From an uncultured Clostridia bacterium (GTDB lineage: Bacteria; Bacillota; Clostridia; Oscillospirales; Ruminococcaceae): 64,000 bases of DNA. The stretch lies in the NCBI GenBank assembly GCA_947625195.1, contig CANQNK010000005.1:38761-102760 (forward strand), read 5' to 3'. Under the pieces are notes generated by a model. It did not search any database and was not told where the DNA came from. It saw nothing but the letters and a program-made list of their open reading frames with translations. Of the stretch, positions 36,158-45,193 are shown piece by piece; within the stretch, counting starts at the first letter, position 1; each line of letters opens with the position of its first letter. The position numbers and the translations under genes are program-made.

Positions 36158-36892
36158 TCAGTAAAACACCCTGTTAAGATATAACCCCTGCGGAGCTACC
36201 GTTTTGCCCGCCTTTGTCCTGTCCTTTGCCTTTATTATGTCCTCAATACCGTCGCAGGATATCTTATCCTCGTTGATAAACAAAAGCGTCCCGACCATTA
36301 TCCTTACCATATTGTAGAGAAAACCGTTTCCCGAAACGTAAAATTTAACAAGATCTCCCTCTCTGATAACGCGGGCGTCAAAAACGGTTCTCACCGTTAT
36401 CTGCTTGTCGCACGATGTCGAACAAAAGCTTTTAAAATCGTGCTCTCCGATAAACGACTTTGCCGCCTTATCAAGCTTTTTTTCATCTATCGGCATCCAG
36501 TATCTGAGAGCTGTGTTTTTGTAAAAAGGATTTTTTATCTCGCTGTTGTGAATGACGTATTCGTACTCCTTTCCCTTTGCGTCAAACCGCGCGTGAAAGT
36601 CAAGGGGTACCTCCTCAGCCGACAAAACAGAAATATCGTCAGGAAGCTTCGGGTTAAGCCCGAAAACTATTCCTCTGAGCGTTATGGGACTTTGCGTCTT
36701 AAAGGAAAAATAAAATTCCTTTGCGTGCACTCCCTTATCCGTTCTCGAACAGCCGTCTATCGTTATTTTCTCACCGAAAAGCCCGAACATGGCTTCCTCT
36801 ATCTTTTCCTGAACGGTTATAGCATTATCCTGCCGCTGAAAGCCGTGATATCCTGAGCCGTCGTAAGCAATCTTAACCTTGAAATTCCTCAT
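36158..36892 (-). CDS. truA: tRNA pseudouridine(38-40) synthase TruA
   Basis: Converts uridines 38-40 in the anticodon stem to pseudouridine. A 244-residue enzyme with the N-terminal AYDGSGYHGFQRQ, the catalytic Asp in DGCSRTDKGVHA and the C-terminal FLYNMVRIMVGTLL. The start codon overlaps the ecfT stop as TGATG, so the genes are coupled. truA following ecfA1-ecfA2-ecfT is a common order in Firmicutes. Confidence 0.96.
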   Translation of the reverse strand: MRNFKVKIAYDGSGYHGFQRQDNAITVQEKIEEAMFGLFGEKITIDGCSRTDKGVHAKEFYFSFKTQSPITLRGIVFGLNPKLPDDISVLSAEEVPLDFHARFDAKGKEYEYVIHNSEIKNPFYKNTALRYWMPIDEKKLDKAAKSFIGEHDFKSFCSTSCDKQITVRTVFDARVIREGDLVKFYVSGNGFLYNMVRIMVGTLLFINEDKISCDGIEDIIKAKDRTKAGKTVAPQGLYLNRVFY

Positions 36893-37701
36893 CAGAAAAT
36901 GTTCACCCTGTCAATAATTATCACCAGCGCTATAAAAGCCGCGCTTATAAACACCGCATACATATCCCGCAGTGCACAGTGAAGCTGTTTTAATCTGGTT
37001 CTTCCCTCTCCACCGTGATAACAGCGGCACTCCATAGCCATTGCGAGCTCTTCGGCACGCCGAAAAGCCGAAACAAAAAGCGGTATCAGAATGGGTATCA
37101 ACGCCTTTGCCCTTTTTATAAGAGAGCCGGATTCCATATCGGCTCCTCTTGCCTTTTGCGCCATGGTTATCTTGTCCGTCTCCTCTACAAGAGTTGGTAT
37201 GAATCTCAGCGCTATAGTCATCATCATAGCCACCTCATGAACGGGAAGCTTTATTTTTTTTAGCGGAGAAAGCACCCGTTCTATTGCGTCTGTAAGAGCG
37301 ATCGGCGAGGTGGTGTAGGTAAGAAGAGAGGTTCCTATGATAAGCGCAATTATCCTGATTATCATAAACACAGCCGTTTTAATGCTGCCGGTGGTTATTT
37401 TAAATATCCAGAACTTAATTAGCGTTTCTCCCGTTGTAATAAAAAAAAGATTGAGAATTCCCGTAAATATTATCAGCGGCACAATCGGCTTTACGCTCTT
37501 TAAAATCATTTTTAGCGGTATCTGAGAAATTGCATATGCCGCGGCAAGAAACACAATTCCCGCAAACAATCCCAGAAACGTGTCCGCTATAAAGAGCATT
37601 ACGATATATATTACCGTAAGTAAAAGCTTTATTCTGGGATCAAGCCTGTGAACAATGCTTTGTCCCGGAAAAAACTGCCCTATAGTTATATCCTTTATCA
37701 T
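36892..37701 (-). CDS. ecfT: ECF transporter transmembrane (T) subunit
   Basis: The shared membrane scaffold of energy-coupling factor transporters that take up vitamins and metals. The 269-residue protein has about five or six membrane helices and two coupling helices. The first is seen in AQKARGADMESG and the second in AMAMECRCYHGG. The usual second Ala-Arg-Gly motif is altered to C-R-C. It works with the EcfA1/EcfA2 ATPases encoded upstream and exchanges substrate-binding S subunits encoded elsewhere. The gene for ruvB sits between it and ecfA2. Confidence 0.93.
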   Translation of the reverse strand: MIKDITIGQFFPGQSIVHRLDPRIKLLLTVIYIVMLFIADTFLGLFAGIVFLAAAYAISQIPLKMILKSVKPIVPLIIFTGILNLFFITTGETLIKFWIFKITTGSIKTAVFMIIRIIALIIGTSLLTYTTSPIALTDAIERVLSPLKKIKLPVHEVAMMMTIALRFIPTLVEETDKITMAQKARGADMESGSLIKRAKALIPILIPLFVSAFRRAEELAMAMECRCYHGGEGRTRLKQLHCALRDMYAVFISAAFIALVIIIDRVNIF

Positions 37702-37729
37702 TAAAAAATACCTTTCATACCAAAATATA

Positions 37730-38770
37730 TCAAAGCATAGTCTGCCCGTCTTTCAAAATTCCAAGGTGCTTGTACGCAAGGTCGGTCGCAACTCTGCCTC
37801 TGGGCGTTCTTGAAATAAATCCAAGCTGCATAAGATACGGCTCGCACACATCTTCAAGCGTTACCGCCTCCTCGCCTATTGCCGAAGCAAGCGTTTCAAG
37901 CCCAACAGGGCCGCCGTTATAGCCGTTTATCATCATGGTCAGAAGCCTTTTATCAAGAGCATCAAGCCCCAGAGAATCGACTTCCATTCTGTCAAGTGCA
38001 ATAGAGACTATATCCTTTGTCACTCTGCCGTTTCCCATAACATCGGCAAAATCCCTTACTCTTCTCAAAAGCCTGTTTGCTATTCTTGGGGTTCCGCGGC
38101 TTCTTACAGCAAGCTCATAAGCGCCATCCTTTTCGCAATAGATCCCCAAAATGGACGCCGAGCGCATAATTATGTCGCAAAGCTCATCTCTTGAATAAAG
38201 CTCAAGGCGCTCAATGACACCGAAACGGTCTCTTAGCGGAGAGGTGAGCTGTCCGGCTCTGGTTGTAGCGCCGACAAGGGTAAACCTGTTAAGATCAAGC
38301 CTTATGCTTCTGGCACTTGGGCCTTTTCCTATTATTATGTCAAGCGCAAAATCCTCAAGCGCGGGATATAAAATCTCTTCTATCGCTCTTGAAAGGCGGT
38401 GTATCTCGTCAATAAAAAGCACATCGCCCTCCTGAAGATTTGTCAAAAGCGCTGCTAAGTCTCCCGGCTTTTCAATGGCAGGGCCGCTCGTTACGCGGAA
38501 ATTCACGCCCATTTCGTGTGCAATTATTCCCGAAAGGGTAGTTTTTCCAAGTCCCGGGGGGCCGTACAGCAAAACGTGATCAAGCGGATCTCCCCTTTGC
38601 TTTGCCGCCTCGATAAACACCGAAAGGTTCTCTTTTACTTTTTCCTGGCCTATATATTCACAAAGGGCTTTCGGACGCAGGGAATAATCCACATCGTCCC
38701 CGCGCTCATCACTTGTTACCTCGGGAGCAACTATTCTGTTTTCAAAATCCATATCCGATTTCTCGATCAT
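37730..38770 (-). CDS. ruvB: Holliday junction branch-migration helicase RuvB
   Basis: The AAA+ motor that, with RuvA, drives branch migration of recombination junctions. A normal 346-residue protein: N-terminal [19 protein letters not shown], Walker [12 protein letters not shown], Walker [12 protein letters not shown], sensor [10 protein letters not shown], arginine finger region [12 protein letters not shown] and a C-terminal winged helix with [12 protein letters not shown] and [12 protein letters not shown]. The start overlaps the ecfA2 stop by 4 bases (ATGA). Finding it between ecfA2 and ecfT, with ruvC-ruvA about 4 kb upstream in the same strand run, is unusual. Confidence 0.97.
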   Translation of the reverse strand: MIEKSDMDFENRIVAPEVTSDERGDDVDYSLRPKALCEYIGQEKVKENLSVFIEAAKQRGDPLDHVLLYGPPGLGKTTLSGIIAHEMGVNFRVTSGPAIEKPGDLAALLTNLQEGDVLFIDEIHRLSRAIEEILYPALEDFALDIIIGKGPSARSIRLDLNRFTLVGATTRAGQLTSPLRDRFGVIERLELYSRDELCDIIMRSASILGIYCEKDGAYELAVRSRGTPRIANRLLRRVRDFADVMGNGRVTKDIVSIALDRMEVDSLGLDALDKRLLTMMINGYNGGPVGLETLASAIGEEAVTLEDVCEPYLMQLGFISRTPRGRVATDLAYKHLGILKDGQTML

Positions 38771-39627
38771 TTTTTCATCTCCATAACTTTTTCAACAAGC
38801 TTTTTGCCAAAGTCCACTGTATAAACGTCTTCAGTTATATTTATTCCCTTTTCCTTCAAGCGATTGAAAACCCTCGTTATCTGCGGAACGGACAGCCCCA
38901 TTGCGTTAAGCTCATCTGCTCTTTCAAACACCTTTTTTGTGTCGTCATAGCAAAAAAGCCTGCCGTCGTTCATAACCAATATCTTTTTGGCTATTTTTGC
39001 AACGTCCTCCATTGAGTGAGAAACAAGCATAACCGTGTTTTTCTTTTCCCTGTGATAATGATGTATCATTTCAAGGATAGTTTCCCGTCCCTTAGGGTCA
39101 AGCCCCGCCGTAGGCTCGTCGAGTATCAGCACCTTCGGCTCCATCGCCATAACTCCCGCAATAGCCACGCGCCTTTTTTGTCCTCCTGAAAGGTCAAACG
39201 GAGATTTTGTAAGCATATCCTCGCTGATTCCGACAAGGCGCGCTGTTTCTCTTACCCGCCTGTCTATTTCATTTTCATCAAGTTCCATGTTTTTGGGTCC
39301 GAAAGCTATGTCCTTATAAACAGTGTCCTCAAAAAGCTGATATTCGGGGTACTGGAATACAAGCCCCACCTTAAAGCGGATATCCCTTAAGGTCTTTTTT
39401 TCGTCCCAGTTTATCCTTTCACCATCTATAAATACATTACCGGATGTAGGTCTAAGCAGGGCGTTGAAATGCTCAATCAGGGTTGATTTTCCAGAACCCG
39501 TGTGCCCGATCACTCCGACCAGCTCTCCCTCTTCAACAGAAAGATTTACGTTGTCAAGAGCCACCTTGCGAAAGGGCGTTCCCTCTCCGTATACATAGGT
39601 TAAATTTTCCGTTTCGATAACTGCCAT
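38767..39627 (-). CDS. ecfA2: ECF transporter ATP-binding subunit EcfA2
   Basis: A 286-residue ATPase of the energy-coupling module. It has Walker [17 protein letters not shown], signature [16 protein letters not shown], Walker [18 protein letters not shown] and switch His VSHSMED. The N-terminal [18 protein letters not shown] is typical of EcfA2 (CbiO2). It forms a heterodimer with EcfA1, encoded 14 bases upstream, and docks on EcfT. Confidence 0.94.
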   Translation of the reverse strand: MAVIETENLTYVYGEGTPFRKVALDNVNLSVEEGELVGVIGHTGSGKSTLIEHFNALLRPTSGNVFIDGERINWDEKKTLRDIRFKVGLVFQYPEYQLFEDTVYKDIAFGPKNMELDENEIDRRVRETARLVGISEDMLTKSPFDLSGGQKRRVAIAGVMAMEPKVLILDEPTAGLDPKGRETILEMIHHYHREKKNTVMLVSHSMEDVAKIAKKILVMNDGRLFCYDDTKKVFERADELNAMGLSVPQITRVFNRLKEKGINITEDVYTVDFGKKLVEKVMEMKK

Positions 39628-39641
39628 TTATATCTTATCCT

Positions 39642-40502
39642 TCAAGCGTTACTCTTTAAAAGCTCATAAAGTGCGTCAACGCACTCATCCTCTGTGATAA
39701 TTTCGGGGTCAAGGTCAAAGCCGTCGGCGTTGAGCGTATAAACAAGCTCCGTCACCTGTGGAACGTCAAGCCCCAAGGTCTTTAGCTTGTTAACCTGAGA
39801 AAATATTTTTTTTGGTTTATCGTCCATAACTATTCTGCCGTTATCGATAACCACAACTCTGTCCGCCTGAACCGCCTCATCCATATAGTGTGTGATAAGC
39901 ACTATCGTTACACCACTGTTTTTATTAAGCTCCTTTACGGTTTTTAAAACCTCACGCCTGCCCTTGGGGTCAAGCATTGCGGTCGGCTCATCTAGAAGAA
40001 TACACTCAGGGCGCATTGCCAGAATCCCAGCAATGGCCACTCTTTGCTTTTGTCCTCCCGAAAGCTTGTGCGGAGCGTGCTCACGGTACTCATACATTCC
40101 CACTGTCTTAAGAGACTCGTCGACTCTTCGTCGGATCTCTGCGGGTTCAACGCCCATATTTTCAAGCGCAAACGCCACATCCTCCTCAACTATCGTCGCA
40201 ACAATCTGATTGTCGGGGTTTTGAAAAACCATTCCCACAGACTGACGAATATCAAGCAGTTTTTGCTGATCCCTGATACTCATTCCGTTTACAAGGATCT
40301 CTCCCGACTGCGGAATATTTATTGCGTTAAAGCACTTTGCGAGAGTCGATTTTCCTGAGCCGTTATGGCCAAGTATCGCCACAAACTCTCCTTTATATAT
40401 ATCAAGAGATAAATTTTCAAAAACCGTGGTCTTTACCGGCGGCTCTTCCATTTCGTTTATATACGAAAAGGTTATATTCTTAGCTTCAATAAATTTTTCC
40501 AT
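39642..40502 (-). CDS. ecfA1: ECF transporter ATP-binding subunit EcfA1
   Basis: A 286-residue ATPase, the partner of EcfA2. It has Walker [21 protein letters not shown]-loop [22 protein letters not shown] (the EcfA1 hallmark), signature [17 protein letters not shown] and Walker [18 protein letters not shown]. It opens the ecfA1-ecfA2-ruvB-ecfT-truA run, 18 bases after the methyltransferase gene. Confidence 0.94.
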   Translation of the reverse strand: MEKFIEAKNITFSYINEMEEPPVKTTVFENLSLDIYKGEFVAILGHNGSGKSTLAKCFNAINIPQSGEILVNGMSIRDQQKLLDIRQSVGMVFQNPDNQIVATIVEEDVAFALENMGVEPAEIRRRVDESLKTVGMYEYREHAPHKLSGGQKQRVAIAGILAMRPECILLDEPTAMLDPKGRREVLKTVKELNKNSGVTIVLITHYMDEAVQADRVVVIDNGRIVMDDKPKKIFSQVNKLKTLGLDVPQVTELVYTLNADGFDLDPEIITEDECVDALYELLKSNA

Positions 40503-40520
40503 ATAACATCCTTAAATCTT

Positions 40521-41387
40521 TTACTTGCTTTGCCAGATCGCAGTGCTTCCGCACGGAAGCGCAAAGCCGGTGCTTTGCACCTTAAGTCCTATCTCATCGG
40601 CGAAAACCTTTCCTGCATATCGCGGTATAAGCAAGTCTCCCAGAATATACGCCATCACCGAGGGTGAAAGACCGGTAGTATAGCTGTTAAGCATAAAGCA
40701 CAGCGCGTTGTTGCTAAGCACGTTTGAGCAAAGCCTTACCAGATCGTAAACGCACTCTTCAAGCTTCCAGACCTCGCCGCCCGGACCTCTGCCGTAGCTT
40801 GGCGGATCCATTACTATGATATCGTACTTGCTGCCGCGCCTTATTTCTCTGTTTACAAATTTTTCACAGTCGTCCACAAGCCAGCGTATTGGCTTTTGAG
40901 AAAGGCCGGATATTTGTGCGTTTTCTCTTGCCCACTGCACCATTCCCTTTGAAGCGTCCACGTGGGTGACAGCCGCTCCCGCCATAGCGCACGAAAGCGT
41001 TGCCCCGCCGGTATACGCAAACAGGTTTAACACCTTAACGGGTCTTGCAGCAGATTTTATAACGCCGCTCAAAAAGTCCCAGTTTACCGCCTGCTCGGGA
41101 AAAAGCCCCGTGTGCTTAAAGCCGGTAGGACGTATTATGAATTTTAGTCCGCTATATGAAATCGTCCAGCTATCCCTGAGCTTTTTACGGTATTCCCACT
41201 CTCCGCCGCCTTTGCTTGATCGGTGATAATGAGCGTCTGCGCTCCGCCAAAGTGCGCTGGCTTTTTCTGACTTCCAAATTATCTGCGGATCGGGGCGGAT
41301 CAAAGTTACCCCTCCCCAGCTTTCAAGCTTTTCGCCGCAGCTTGCGTCCAGAATTATATAGTCTTTCCAGTTTTCAGCTGTTCTCAT
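40521..41387 (-). CDS. Class I SAM-dependent rRNA-type methyltransferase (RlmI-like, no PUA domain)
   Basis: A 288-residue enzyme. The SAM-binding fold has LNLFAYTGGATLSCAMAGAAVTHVDASKGMVQWARENA, and the catalytic/substrate motif is VMDPPSYGRGPGGEVWKLE. The pattern is that of RlmI (23S rRNA m5C1962) relatives, but the N-terminal PUA domain of RlmI is absent and is replaced by a short beta-rich region (ILDASCGEKLESWGG). The target base is therefore uncertain. It lies between glmM and ecfA1. Confidence 0.85.
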   Translation of the reverse strand: MRTAENWKDYIILDASCGEKLESWGGVTLIRPDPQIIWKSEKASALWRSADAHYHRSSKGGGEWEYRKKLRDSWTISYSGLKFIIRPTGFKHTGLFPEQAVNWDFLSGVIKSAARPVKVLNLFAYTGGATLSCAMAGAAVTHVDASKGMVQWARENAQISGLSQKPIRWLVDDCEKFVNREIRRGSKYDIIVMDPPSYGRGPGGEVWKLEECVYDLVRLCSNVLSNNALCFMLNSYTTGLSPSVMAYILGDLLIPRYAGKVFADEIGLKVQSTGFALPCGSTAIWQSK

Positions 41388-41436
41388 TTATATGTACTTC
41401 TCCTGTGACCGTGCCCGTTATGACCGCTGTTTTCAT

Positions 41437-42792
41437 TTATTCTCCGAAGCTTTTTCTGATAGCCTGTGCAATCGTCTTTGCGTATTCGGTTATTTTTCCA
41501 AGATGCTTGCCCTCAAGCATTACTCTTACCAGCGGTTCGGTTCCTGATTCACGAACAAGAATCCGTCCGTCGTCGCCAAGCTTTTCCTTGTACATCTCAA
41601 TAAACTCAGAAACGCCCCTGTCCGTCTGCCAGCGTCCCTTATGCTCGCTTTTGATCTTTACGTTTTCCAGCACTTGTGGATATGTTTCCATTACAGATGC
41701 CAGCTCAGAAAGCTTTTTCTTTGTCTTTGCCAAAATCTCAAGCAGCTTAACGCCTGTCATTTCACCGTCGCCGGTGTTTGCATAATCAAGAAGAATAATG
41801 TGTCCGGATTGTTCTCCGCCAAGGTTATATCCGCCCTTTTTCATTTCCTCCAAAACATATCTGTCACCCACTCCGGTTCTGGCAATAACAACGTTTTCAG
41901 CCTTCGCGTATTTCATAAATCCCAGGTTTGTCATCACGGTAACGACACAGGTGTTGTGATTCAATCTGCCGCAGCTTTTCATAAACTTTGAAAAGATAGC
42001 CATAATCTTATCTCCGTCTACAATCTCACCCTTCTCATCAACGGCAAGACATCTGTCTGCGTCGCCGTCAAAGGCAAGACCTAAATGGCATTTGTTGTCC
42101 ACAACGAATTTCTGAAGCCCCTCCATATGTGTAGAACCGCAGTTTTGATTTATATTAGTTCCGTCCGGATCGTTGTTTATAAAGTAGCAGGAAGCCCCCA
42201 GTCCCTGAAAAAGCTTCACCGCACATTCGCTTGAAGCGCCGTTTGCGCAGTCGATAGCAACCTTTATTCCCCTGAAATCGCAGTCAACCGCCTTCATAAC
42301 ATGGCGGATATAATCCCACTGAGCATTTTTCTCATAAACTATTCTGCCAATACCAGTCGAACTTTTAAGCTTGATATTCTCTGGAGTGTCAAGAATAAGC
42401 TTTTCTATTTCGTTTTCAACGCTGTCGGGAAGCTTAAAGCCCTCGCTTGAAAAAAGCTTAATTCCGTTAAACTCAACCGAGTTATGAGAGGCGGATATCA
42501 TCACACCCGCGTCAGCCTCATATCTGTTCACCAAAACGGCAACCGCAGGCGTAGGAATAACTCCCAGAACGTGAGCGTCGGCGCCGACTGAGCATATTCC
42601 TGAAACCAGCGCCGCCTCAAGCACATCGCTTGAAATTCTCGTATCCTTGCCTATGATGATTTTTGCCTTTTGTCTTTTTGAGTGTTTTGTAAGCACCAAA
42701 GCAGCCGCCCTTCCTATCTGCATAGCAGTTTCACAGGTAAGCTCGGTTATCGCAATTCCTCTGGCACCGTCCGTTCCGAATAGTCTTCCCAT
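41437..42792 (-). CDS. glmM: Phosphoglucosamine mutase
   Basis: Interconverts glucosamine 6-phosphate and 1-phosphate on the way to UDP-GlcNAc for peptidoglycan. The 451-residue protein has GRLFGTDGARGIA at the N-terminus, the phospho-serine loop MISASHNSVEFNGIK (Ser102), the Mg-binding LAFDGDADRCLAVDEKG, the sugar loop GGEQSGHIIL and the phosphate-binding RESGTEPLVRVMLEG. All key residues are present. It lies 72 bases downstream of ruvA. Confidence 0.96.
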   Translation of the reverse strand: MGRLFGTDGARGIAITELTCETAMQIGRAAALVLTKHSKRQKAKIIIGKDTRISSDVLEAALVSGICSVGADAHVLGVIPTPAVAVLVNRYEADAGVMISASHNSVEFNGIKLFSSEGFKLPDSVENEIEKLILDTPENIKLKSSTGIGRIVYEKNAQWDYIRHVMKAVDCDFRGIKVAIDCANGASSECAVKLFQGLGASCYFINNDPDGTNINQNCGSTHMEGLQKFVVDNKCHLGLAFDGDADRCLAVDEKGEIVDGDKIMAIFSKFMKSCGRLNHNTCVVTVMTNLGFMKYAKAENVVIARTGVGDRYVLEEMKKGGYNLGGEQSGHIILLDYANTGDGEMTGVKLLEILAKTKKKLSELASVMETYPQVLENVKIKSEHKGRWQTDRGVSEFIEMYKEKLGDDGRILVRESGTEPLVRVMLEGKHLGKITEYAKTIAQAIRKSFGE

Positions 42793-42864
42793 TTTGTCAT
42801 TCCCTTTCTTATATTATTTCTGTTATAACGCGCCGAGATGCGCGGACTGAGGCCATGGCTGTTA

Positions 42865-43464
42865 TTATCTTTCTGCCAGAGCTTTGAGTGCTCCCTTTAT
42901 CAGTTCCTCCACCGACAGAGTTTTGTCAAGCCTTGCAACGGCGCTTGCCGCCTCAGACTGAGAATATCCCAGAGCAGTCAGGGCAAGAACAGCCTCCCTT
43001 GCATCGGGCAACCCCTCGGTAGAGAAATCCAAAGAAGATGCCTCTCCCAGAAACTCTGTTTCCTTTGTGACCTTGTCCTTTAGCTCAAGTATTATTCTCT
43101 GAGCGGCTTTAGGGCCGACGCCCTTTGCCTGAGTAAACGCCTTAGCGTCCCCGGCGGCAACCGCAACCGCAAAGCTCTGAGGAGTCAGTAAAGAGAGTAT
43201 AGAAAGTCCAGCTTTAGGCCCCACTCCCGATACGGAGATCAAAAGCTCATATGCCTTAAGCTCATCACAAGTAGAAAACCCAAAAAGCGATATGCCGTCC
43301 TCTCTCACAGAAAGGTGAGTGTACAGTGTTGTCTCGTCGTTATTTGATCTGATGTCGCCGATCGTTGTAAGCGTTGTGTTTACCATATAGCCTATTCCCG
43401 CGCACTCAATAACGACAAAATCTCCGCCTATATGCGTAATTTTTCCTCTTATGCTGTAAATCAT
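42865..43464 (-). CDS. ruvA: Holliday junction DNA-binding subunit RuvA
   Basis: Binds four-way junctions and recruits RuvB. The 199-residue protein has an N-terminal OB fold (MIYSIRGKITHIGGDFVVIECAG in two parts), helix-hairpin-helix motifs LLISVSGVGPKAGLSIL and FTQAKGVGPKAAQRIILELKDK, and the C-terminal domain that contacts RuvB (ALTALGYSQSEAASAVARL). The start overlaps the ruvC stop by 4 bases. In most bacteria ruvB follows directly; here glmM comes next. Confidence 0.96.
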   Translation of the reverse strand: MIYSIRGKITHIGGDFVVIECAGIGYMVNTTLTTIGDIRSNNDETTLYTHLSVREDGISLFGFSTCDELKAYELLISVSGVGPKAGLSILSLLTPQSFAVAVAAGDAKAFTQAKGVGPKAAQRIILELKDKVTKETEFLGEASSLDFSTEGLPDAREAVLALTALGYSQSEAASAVARLDKTLSVEELIKGALKALAER

Positions 43465-43961
43465 AAAATCTTCTCCAGATTCTTTAATGTATTAAACGAC
43501 GAGTGCCCATGTGTAATCGCAATTGCCAGAGCATCCGCGGTGTCGTCGGGCTTTGGCACCTGAGCCAGACCCAGAATAGACCGCGTAAGCTCCTGAACCT
43601 GTTTTTTCTCGGCTCTGCCGTATCCAACCACCGACTGCTTTACCTGAAGCGGAGTGTACTCGCTTATTCCGATACCCCTCTGCACAGCGGCAAGCAACGT
43701 AACGCCTCTTGCCTGCGCGACATCAATTCCCGTCTTTTGGTTGGTGTTGAAAAACAGCTTTTCAATGCCCATTTCATCAGGCATATAGGCGTCAAGTATT
43801 TCACACATATCGTCGTATATCGTTTTCAGTCTAAGATCAAAAGGCGTTTTTGCGTCAGTCGTTATCGCACCGAAATCCACTATCTTAAACCTGTTCTTGT
43901 CATAGTCAAGTATTCCGAATCCGACAATTGCATATCCGGGATCCACCCCGATTATACGCAA
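43461..43961 (-). CDS. ruvC: Holliday junction resolvase RuvC
   Basis: Cuts Holliday junctions symmetrically. The 166-residue nuclease has the RNase H-like fold with acidic residues in RIIGVDPGYAIVGFG (Asp7), MGIEKLFFNTNQKTG (Glu) and KPDDTADALAIAITHG (Asp pair). Translation starts with TTG behind GAGGGTG. It heads the long minus-strand run ruvC-ruvA-glmM-methyltransferase-ecfA1. Confidence 0.95.
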   Translation of the reverse strand: MRIIGVDPGYAIVGFGILDYDKNRFKIVDFGAITTDAKTPFDLRLKTIYDDMCEILDAYMPDEMGIEKLFFNTNQKTGIDVAQARGVTLLAAVQRGIGISEYTPLQVKQSVVGYGRAEKKQVQELTRSILGLAQVPKPDDTADALAIAITHGHSSFNTLKNLEKIL

Positions 43962-44030
43962 ATGATCACCCTCTTATCGATCAAAAATACATACATATGA
44001 TATTATATCATAGCAGTGCTGAAAAATCAA

Positions 44031-44076
44031 GGTTTTGCATTCAGATAAAGCCGCTTCTTGTGACGTAGGCAAAACC
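44031..44076. repeat. 8-bp inverted repeat upstream of the NusG-II gene
   Basis: GGTTTTGC (44031-44038) and GCAAAACC (44069-44076) flank a 30-base spacer and end just before the candidate -35 box of the divergent plus-strand operon. It might be a regulatory hairpin or operator pair. Confidence 0.3.
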
Positions 44077-44078
44077 AC

Positions 44079-44107
44079 TTGACGCCAAAGGCAAACAGGT
44101 GTTATTA
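44079..44107 (+). promoter_or_regulatory. Candidate promoter of the NusG-II/Gx operon
   Basis: TTGACG at 44079-44084, 17 bases, then TTATTA at 44102-44107. The -10 match is only moderate. Confidence 0.35.
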
Positions 44108-44128
44108 TTGTGTTAAAACAAACGGGCG

Positions 44129-44494
44129 GTGAGGACGATTTTAAAAAGCAGCAGATTCTGGATAGCACTTTTCTGTTTGATTGCAGCGGCGAGCATTTTT
44201 GCGCTTATGCTGATGAATTCAAACGCAGGCACGCAGGTCAGTATCTTTTACAAAGACAAGCTTATCTACACGATGAAGCTGTCTGAAAACGAAACAAAGC
44301 GCATAGAGCTTGACGAGGGCTACAACGAAATAGAAGTGAAAAACGGCAAGGTTTTTGTTAAAAGTGCGGACTGCAAAAATCAGGTCTGCGTAAATTCGGG
44401 GAAAAAAAGCGCCGCAGGATCTACAATAATATGCGCGCCTCACCGCCTCACCGTTAAAATAGAAATCGACGACTCAAAAGACGCCGATGTTTGA
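44129..44494 (+). CDS. NusG domain II-containing secreted/anchored protein
   Basis: A 121-residue protein with an N-terminal membrane anchor (FWIALFCLIAAASIFALMLM) followed by an extracytoplasmic NusG-domain-II fold, including NEIEVKNGKVFVKSADCKNQVCVNSG and IICAPHRLTVKIE. The pattern of three Cys is typical of these redox-linked clostridial proteins. The proposed start is a GTG at 44129 and the ribosome-binding site is poor, so the start is uncertain. It is followed directly by a Gx transporter gene. This pair often accompanies FMN-transferase or Rnf-type genes in Clostridia, which are not seen here. Confidence 0.75.
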   Translation: MRTILKSSRFWIALFCLIAAASIFALMLMNSNAGTQVSIFYKDKLIYTMKLSENETKRIELDEGYNEIEVKNGKVFVKSADCKNQVCVNSGKKSAAGSTIICAPHRLTVKIEIDDSKDADV

Positions 44495-44506
44495 ATGGGT
44501 GAACGT

Positions 44507-45010
44507 ATGAACATTAAAAAATTCTGCCTGTCTGCAATGCTTTTGGCTTTGTCCGTTGCCATTTATACGCTTGAAAGCTTTATTCCTCCTATAGGTATTC
44601 CCGGTGTTAAGCCGGGGCTCTCAAATATTGTAACCCTCATTTCTCTTATGTTTCTCGGGCCAAAATATACCGCCTGCATTTTGTTTTTAAGGATAACAAT
44701 AACCTCTCTTATAAGCGGAACCGCAGTAAGCTTTGTTTTTTCCGTGTCCGGCGGCGTTTTCGCTTTTGCGGCAATGAGCGTTCTTATTGTGTTTTTAAAT
44801 GGAAAGCTGGTATGGGCGGTTTCTGTGTGCGGCGCTGTTTTTCATAATCTGGGACAGCTTATAGCGGCGGGAGTTATGATTGAAAACCTGAGTGCAATTT
44901 ACTATCTGCCTATGCTTATGCTTTCTGCAATAATTACCGGAGCTTTTACCGGTATAGCCGCACAGCTTTTAGATAACCGCCTTGGCGATATTATCAGGAG
45001 AAAATTTTGA
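44507..45010 (+). CDS. Gx transporter family membrane protein (heptaprenyl diphosphate synthase component I-like)
   Basis: A protein of about 167 residues with five or six membrane helices. Its N-terminus MNIKKFCLSAMLLALSVAIY and the conserved PIGIPGVKPGLSNIVTLI segment are the family hallmark. The fold resembles ECF S subunits and the family is annotated as a transporter or HepS-I-like; the substrate is unknown. I prefer the ATG at 44507 because GGGTG lies 5 bases upstream. An in-frame ATG at 44495, directly after the NusG-II stop codon, is the alternative through coupling. Confidence 0.75.
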   Translation: MNIKKFCLSAMLLALSVAIYTLESFIPPIGIPGVKPGLSNIVTLISLMFLGPKYTACILFLRITITSLISGTAVSFVFSVSGGVFAFAAMSVLIVFLNGKLVWAVSVCGAVFHNLGQLIAAGVMIENLSAIYYLPMLMLSAIITGAFTGIAAQLLDNRLGDIIRRKF

Positions 45011-45133
45011 TAGTGTTGACGAGAAAAATCCGTTGCAGAAATAAATGCAAATTATTTCGGTAAATCGATTATACGTTTTGCACAAGGTAAAGATTGCTTT
45101 TTTGGGCAGTTTATATAATTATGGTCAAATGCC

Positions 45134-45162
45134 TTGACAAAAAGCATTTGGCAGGATAAAAT
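45134..45162 (+). promoter_or_regulatory. Promoter of the GH5 cellulase gene
   Basis: TTGACA at 45134-45139, 17 bases, TAAAAT at 45157-45162; 32 bases before the start codon. Confidence 0.6.
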
Positions 45163-45193
45163 ATAGATAAATAAACTGTGGGAGGTATCTATT

